Origin: an uncultured Solobacterium sp.
Lineage (GTDB): Bacteria; Bacillota_I; Bacilli_A; Erysipelotrichales; Erysipelotrichaceae
Assembly (NCBI GenBank): GCA_937910655.1
Contig: CALEMV010000402.1
Location: forward strand, 1 to 18,615
Length of the DNA stretch: 18,615 nt
Direction: 5' to 3'
The notes below the pieces were generated by a model. The model worked only from the letters and a program-made list of their open reading frames with translations, ran no database searches and was not told where the DNA came from. Positions 15,296-18,615 of the stretch are shown piece by piece. The position numbers and the translations under genes were made by a program. Every line of letters starts with the position of its first letter. Within the stretch, counting starts at the first letter, position 1.

Positions 15296-15700
15296 ATGGC
15301 AGCTAACACAAAGAAAAAAGGCGCTGTGATTCGTAAGAAGAAGGCCCGCCGCAATGTAGCAAAAGGTATTGCTCATATTCATTCAACATTCAACAACACA
15401 ATCGTTACTATTTCTGATGAAGCAGGTAACGTTATTTCTTGGAGCTCAGCTGGTGCATTAGGTTATAAGGGTTCACGTAAGTCAACTCCTTATGTTGCAC
15501 AGTTATGCGCTGAAGCAGCTGGTAAAGCAGCTGTTCAACAGGGTATGAAGAGCGTAGAAGTAAATGTTAAGGGACCAGGTGCTGGTCGTGAATCAGCAGT
15601 TCGTTCTTTACAGACAGCAGGTTTAGAGATTACCGTTATTAATGATGTAACTCCGATCCCTCATAACGGATGCCGTCCGCCAAAGAGACCGCGTGGATAA
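15296..15700 (+). CDS. rpsK: 30S ribosomal protein S11
   Basis: The 134-residue protein starts [21 protein letters not shown] and contains [53 protein letters not shown] and the end [17 protein letters not shown], typical of S11. It lies in the platform near the E-site codon, with S18 and S21 as neighbours. GGAGGG is close to the start (5 nt). Confidence 0.98.
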   Translation: MAANTKKKGAVIRKKKARRNVAKGIAHIHSTFNNTIVTISDEAGNVISWSSAGALGYKGSRKSTPYVAQLCAEAAGKAAVQQGMKSVEVNVKGPGAGRESAVRSLQTAGLEITVINDVTPIPHNGCRPPKRPRG

Positions 15701-15724
15701 TCATTAGAACAGGAGGATTGAAGC

Positions 15725-16684
15725 ATGCAAAAATTTGAACGCGCCGATTTCGAAGTACAGGAATATGTAGAATCTGAAAATTATGGTAAGTTTGTCCTTT
15801 CTCCATTAGAGAGAGGATTTGGTACAACAATCGGGAATGCGCTTCGCAGGGTCCTGCTTTCATCCCTACCGGGAGCCGCAGTATTCTCCATCAAGGTTGA
15901 TGGCGTATACCACGAATTTACATCTATCCCAGGTGTGAGAGAAGACGTTTCCATGATTATCTTGCAATTAAAGCAGTTAGTCATGAAGATTGAGGACGAT
16001 GAGGTCTATACATTACAGATCTCTGCGAAGGGACCATGCACAATCACTGCTGGTGATATTATTTGCCCAGCTCAAGTTGAAGTTATTAACAAAGACTTGG
16101 AGATTGCGCACCTAGAAAAAGACGTAACATTAGAGATGGAATTAAAGGCTAAGAATGGCCGTGGTTACATTAGTGCTGATTTAAACAAGCAACTAAACCA
16201 AGGTTCCTCTCAAGGAATTGGTACAGTATTTACTGACTCTATTTACACACCAGTTGAAAAAGTTGCTTACAACGTTGAACCAACACGTGTAGGTGAAGAT
16301 GTTAAATATGATGCTGTTACACTCGAAGTTTGGACTGATGGTTCTATCAATCCACAAAAGGCGATTGCAATGGCAGCTAAGATTTTAATTGATCACTTAG
16401 ATATCGTTGCTGGTATTAACGATGAAGTACTACAAATGGATGAAGTACTTAAGGAAGGTAATACAGAGCAGCCAAGTAAGGGACAACAGATGATGATTGA
16501 AGATCTTGACTTATCTGTACGTTCTTACAACTGCTTAAAACGTGCCGGAATTCAGACAGTTGATGAACTGACACAAAAGACCGAGGATGAAATGATGAGA
16601 GTCCGTAACCTCGGTAAGAAATCATTAAAAGAGGTTAAGGATAAGCTCATTGAACTTGGTTTGGGCTTCAAATCCTTTGATTAA
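15725..16684 (+). CDS. rpoA: DNA-directed RNA polymerase subunit alpha
   Basis: The 319-residue protein has both alpha domains. The N-terminal dimerisation and assembly domain shows [31 protein letters not shown] and [10 protein letters not shown]; the C-terminal domain (about 259-319) shows [18 protein letters not shown] and [18 protein letters not shown], the helix-hairpin-helix that binds UP elements and activators. Length is close to the usual ~314. It is in the conserved place between rpsK and rplQ, so RNA polymerase and ribosome supply are tied. Its C-terminal domain is the expected reader of the A-tracts upstream of the rpsJ promoter. Confidence 0.98.
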   Translation: MQKFERADFEVQEYVESENYGKFVLSPLERGFGTTIGNALRRVLLSSLPGAAVFSIKVDGVYHEFTSIPGVREDVSMIILQLKQLVMKIEDDEVYTLQISAKGPCTITAGDIICPAQVEVINKDLEIAHLEKDVTLEMELKAKNGRGYISADLNKQLNQGSSQGIGTVFTDSIYTPVEKVAYNVEPTRVGEDVKYDAVTLEVWTDGSINPQKAIAMAAKILIDHLDIVAGINDEVLQMDEVLKEGNTEQPSKGQQMMIEDLDLSVRSYNCLKRAGIQTVDELTQKTEDEMMRVRNLGKKSLKEVKDKLIELGLGFKSFD

Positions 16685-16698
16685 CAGGAGGAACGTTT

Positions 16699-17061
16699 AT
16701 GTGGAATCGTAAATTCGGCAGAAATGCTGATCACCGCAAAGCTATGTTGAGAAACTTAGCTACTTCTGTCATCATGTATGGCAAGGTAGAAACAACAGAA
16801 GCTAAAGCTAAAGATATGAGATCTGTAGTTGACGAGTTAATCACTTTAGGTAAGAAGGGTGATTTAGCTGCTCGTCGTCAAGCTGCTGCTTTCGTAAGAA
16901 ATGTTGTAGCTGATGAGAAGACAGGACAGACAGTATTAAAGAAGTTATTTGAAGAAGTAGCTCCTAAGTATGCTGATCGTAAGGGCGGTTATACACGTGT
17001 TGTTAAGACAGGTGTTCGTCGTGGCGATGCTGCTCCAATGGCTTATATCGAATTAGTTTAA
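16699..17061 (+). CDS. rplQ: 50S ribosomal protein L17
   Basis: This is a 120-residue L17 with [54 protein letters not shown] and the end [26 protein letters not shown]17 lies at the underside of the large subunit near the tunnel exit. It is the last gene of the operon and is followed within 11 nt by a terminator. CAGGAGGA provides a strong binding site. Confidence 0.98.
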   Translation: MWNRKFGRNADHRKAMLRNLATSVIMYGKVETTEAKAKDMRSVVDELITLGKKGDLAARRQAAAFVRNVVADEKTGQTVLKKLFEEVAPKYADRKGGYTRVVKTGVRRGDAAPMAYIELV

Positions 17062-17071
17062 TCAAAAAGAT

Positions 17072-17105
17072 AGACCGTATATCAATGATATATGGTCTTT
17101 TTTTA
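17072..17105 (+). terminator. Terminator of the ribosomal operon
   Basis: AGACCGTATATC (17072-17083) pairs with GATATATGGTCT (17087-17098), 12 pairs with one GU, followed by a run of eight T (17097-17104 region). The A-rich bases before the stem (17065-17069) could give weak function in the other direction too, but no minus-strand gene faces it. Confidence 0.92.
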
Positions 17106-17148
17106 TCTTAAGATTTGATGGCTTTCTATCGTATAAGAGTTTAAAGAT

Positions 17149-17157
17149 TGATATAAT
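17149..17157 (+). promoter_or_regulatory. Extended -10 promoter directly before the lipoprotein gene
   Basis: TGATATAAT combines the TGn extension (17149-17150) with a perfect TATAAT (17152-17157). No good -35 is seen at 16-18 nt, as is common for extended -10 promoters. The start site would fall near 17164, only about two bases before the start codon at 17166, which implies a leaderless message. Confidence 0.5.
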
Positions 17158-17165
17158 AATTACAT

Positions 17166-18323
17166 ATGAAAATGATAAAAATATTATGTGTTACTGCACT
17201 ATTATTGGCAGGATGTAGTCAGCGCACTATACAACAATCAAATGTAGAACAAACGGTTCAGGCAGATGATTCTACACTAGGAGAATATACTACAGCACTA
17301 AAAAATCGTAAGATTGAATCTTCGTGGACAGTAAGTGTACAGTCAAAATATACGATGACTTATAGTGATAAAACACTAGATACATATCTTATGGATGGAG
17401 TATTAGAGGTAGATGGTGATACTGCCCATTATGAGCAACATATTAATGCGAATGGGATGTTATCAGAACTAAATGGTAATTACTACGGTGGTAGGTTGTA
17501 TAACACATATAACTCTGTAAATTACTATGAGGATATGGATTTTAGTAATCTGAAAAAGACGATGCTAGTACCACTTGATCCATATGTATTTGAGGCAGAA
17601 GATATCGCAGTTATTAAGAAAGATAAAAATGAGTATACGATACAACTTCAAGCAGAACGTGCAAAAGAAATTTTCTTAAATCGATATGATTCCTATGGTT
17701 TAAAGAATTTTGATTCATTTGATGTCACAAGTAATGAAATTCATGTGTCATTTGATGAAGAACAGCACTATATTAAAGAAACAGCAGTATTTAACACTAC
17801 AATCACGACAAACGGTCAGGCAGTAAATATCAAATATGAAAGTGAAATAAACTATTTAAAATTTGGTGAAACAACAGCATCTATCAGTGATGAAACAAAA
17901 CAAGCTGAAAGTTCATATGTTTATTACAAAGACATTGATACAAGTTCAATCCAAACAGTAACGACAGATGATGATTCTGAAGAGGATACAGTTACAGCAA
18001 CCTTCAAAAAGAGACTAGTTTCACGTCTTAATTACACAAAAGAATCTGAAGATGTCTACAGCAATAAATTCAATGAGAATGAAAGTTACCGCATCGATTT
18101 TGCGAACAAGACATTCACTTATAGCAATCGTTCTATCACCTATGTATATAGTTGGAAAGGTGATAATGGAAGCTTAGGTGCATGTCAGTATGACTTTAGA
18201 AATAATAGTCAAACATCAATCTGCGAAGAAAGTACGGTTGAGTTTATTAAGAAGACAAAATTATTCCTGCAGATGGAATTATATTACTGTGGCTTGTCAC
18301 TAGAAAAATTACAAGCTGAATAA
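17166..18323 (+). CDS. Lipoprotein of unknown function
   Basis: The 385-residue protein begins with a short signal peptide: basic start MKMIK, a hydrophobic run, and the lipobox LLAGC with the cysteine at 17 as the expected lipidation site, so the mature protein should be anchored on the outer face of the membrane. I do not recognise the family. The rest is rich in Tyr, Thr, Asp and alternating polar/hydrophobic residues, suggesting beta structure, with an acidic linker-like stretch at about 266-275 (TTDDDSEEDT) separating a longer N-terminal half from a shorter C-terminal one that holds C340, C353 and C375. No ribosome binding site precedes the ATG, while a -10 box lies 8 nt upstream. An ATG two codons later (17172) is an alternative start. 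Codon use is AT-rich and unlike the ribosomal genes. The ACT-domain gene follows in 10 nt. Confidence 0.75.
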   Translation: MKMIKILCVTALLLAGCSQRTIQQSNVEQTVQADDSTLGEYTTALKNRKIESSWTVSVQSKYTMTYSDKTLDTYLMDGVLEVDGDTAHYEQHINANGMLSELNGNYYGGRLYNTYNSVNYYEDMDFSNLKKTMLVPLDPYVFEAEDIAVIKKDKNEYTIQLQAERAKEIFLNRYDSYGLKNFDSFDVTSNEIHVSFDEEQHYIKETAVFNTTITTNGQAVNIKYESEINYLKFGETTASISDETKQAESSYVYYKDIDTSSIQTVTTDDDSEEDTVTATFKKRLVSRLNYTKESEDVYSNKFNENESYRIDFANKTFTYSNRSITYVYSWKGDNGSLGACQYDFRNNSQTSICEESTVEFIKKTKLFLQMELYYCGLSLEKLQAE

Positions 18324-18333
18324 AGGAGATAAT

Positions 18334-18603
18334 ATGAGAGCGGTCATTACAGTTGTTGGTAAAGACAAACCAGGTATTCTAGCATACGTTGCTACAAAGT
18401 GTGCTGAACGAGAAATTAATATTGTTGATGTTACGCAGACGGTATTACAGGATCTATTTACAATGATTATGATTGTAGAAGTACCTAGTAATGAAGAAAA
18501 TTTCCGTAAGGTAGCAGATGATTTAGAGACTGCTGGAAATGAACATCATTTGAAAGTGCATGTCATGCATGAAGATATCTTCAATAGCATGCATACAATT
18601 TAG
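18334..18603 (+). CDS. ACT-domain protein, UPF0237 family
   Basis: The whole 89-residue protein is a single ACT domain: MRAVITVVGKDKPGILAYVATKCAEREINIVDVTQ is the classic beta-alpha pattern with the GKDKPGI loop that binds an amino acid or similar small effector at a dimer interface. It has the size of UPF0237 proteins, which are related to the GcvR-type regulators and often lie next to a UPF0210 (DUF711) gene in Firmicutes. Function is not established. AAAGGAGA lies upstream, and a strong GGAGG plus ATG follow its stop, so it is the middle gene of a longer unit. Confidence 0.88.
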   Translation: MRAVITVVGKDKPGILAYVATKCAEREINIVDVTQTVLQDLFTMIMIVEVPSNEENFRKVADDLETAGNEHHLKVHVMHEDIFNSMHTI

Positions 18604-18611
18604 GAGGATCT

Positions 18612-18615
18612 ATGC
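18612..18615 (+). CDS. Start codon of the next gene (cut by window edge)
   Basis: ATG at 18612 follows GGAGG at 18603-18607, which overlaps the stop codon of the ACT-domain gene. Only the start codon and one further base are visible. By family context a UPF0210/DUF711 protein is the likely product; the sequence itself cannot show this. Confidence 0.5.

Overview
The window is low-GC Firmicutes (Bacillota) DNA, most like the Erysipelotrichia/Mollicutes-related branch or a neighbouring lineage. The placement rests on gene order (S10-spc-alpha with secY-adk-infA-rpmJ-rpoA-rplQ), a zinc-type S14, a four-cysteine adenylate kinase, strong AGGAGG-type ribosome binding sites and U-tailed terminators. 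The exact family is an inference; no rRNA is present to fix it.

Layout. (1) 1-154: the last 16 codons and right inverted repeat of an IS3-family element running in from the left edge, then a terminator belonging to the next gene. (2) 155-1477, minus strand: a GatZ/KbaZ-type tagatose-bisphosphate aldolase non-catalytic subunit with no catalytic partner in view. (3) 1478-1608: a divergent promoter region. (4) 1609-3028, plus strand: a two-gene unit, a PP2C-like phosphatase followed by a HAD-superfamily hydrolase, closed by a strong terminator. (5) 3079-3398: A-tract-rich DNA, an extended -10 promoter and a strongly foldable ~129-nt leader. (6) 3399-17061: one long co-directional run of 28 genes: rpsJ-rplC-rplD-rplW-rplB-rpsS-rplV-rpsC-rplP-rpmC-rpsQ-rplN-rplX-rplE-rpsN-rpsH-rplF-rplR-rpsE-rplO-secY-adk-infA-rpmJ-rpsM-rpsK-rpoA-rplQ, ending at a U-tailed terminator. 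(7) 17166-18603: an unrecognised lipoprotein gene, apparently with a leaderless transcript, and a UPF0237-type ACT-domain gene, followed by the start codon of another gene at the right edge.

The main block makes ribosomal proteins of both subunits, the SecY translocon channel, adenylate kinase, IF-1 and the RNA polymerase alpha subunit, so translation, secretion and transcription capacity are expressed together. Gaps are mostly 10-25 nt and two gene pairs overlap by one base (TAATG), consistent with one transcript and translational coupling.

Departures from the B. subtilis arrangement are: no rpmD (L30) between rpsE and rplO; no map between adk and infA, where a long hairpin without a U-run sits instead; C-terminal extensions on L3 (acidic) and S3 (Arg/Asn-rich then acidic); a compact multi-helix leader before rpsJ; and a foldable rplW-rplB spacer. 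No CRISPR array, tRNA, rRNA or complete mobile element was seen. I found no wholly new system. The best leads are the rpsJ leader RNA, the adk-infA hairpin and the leaderless lipoprotein transcript.
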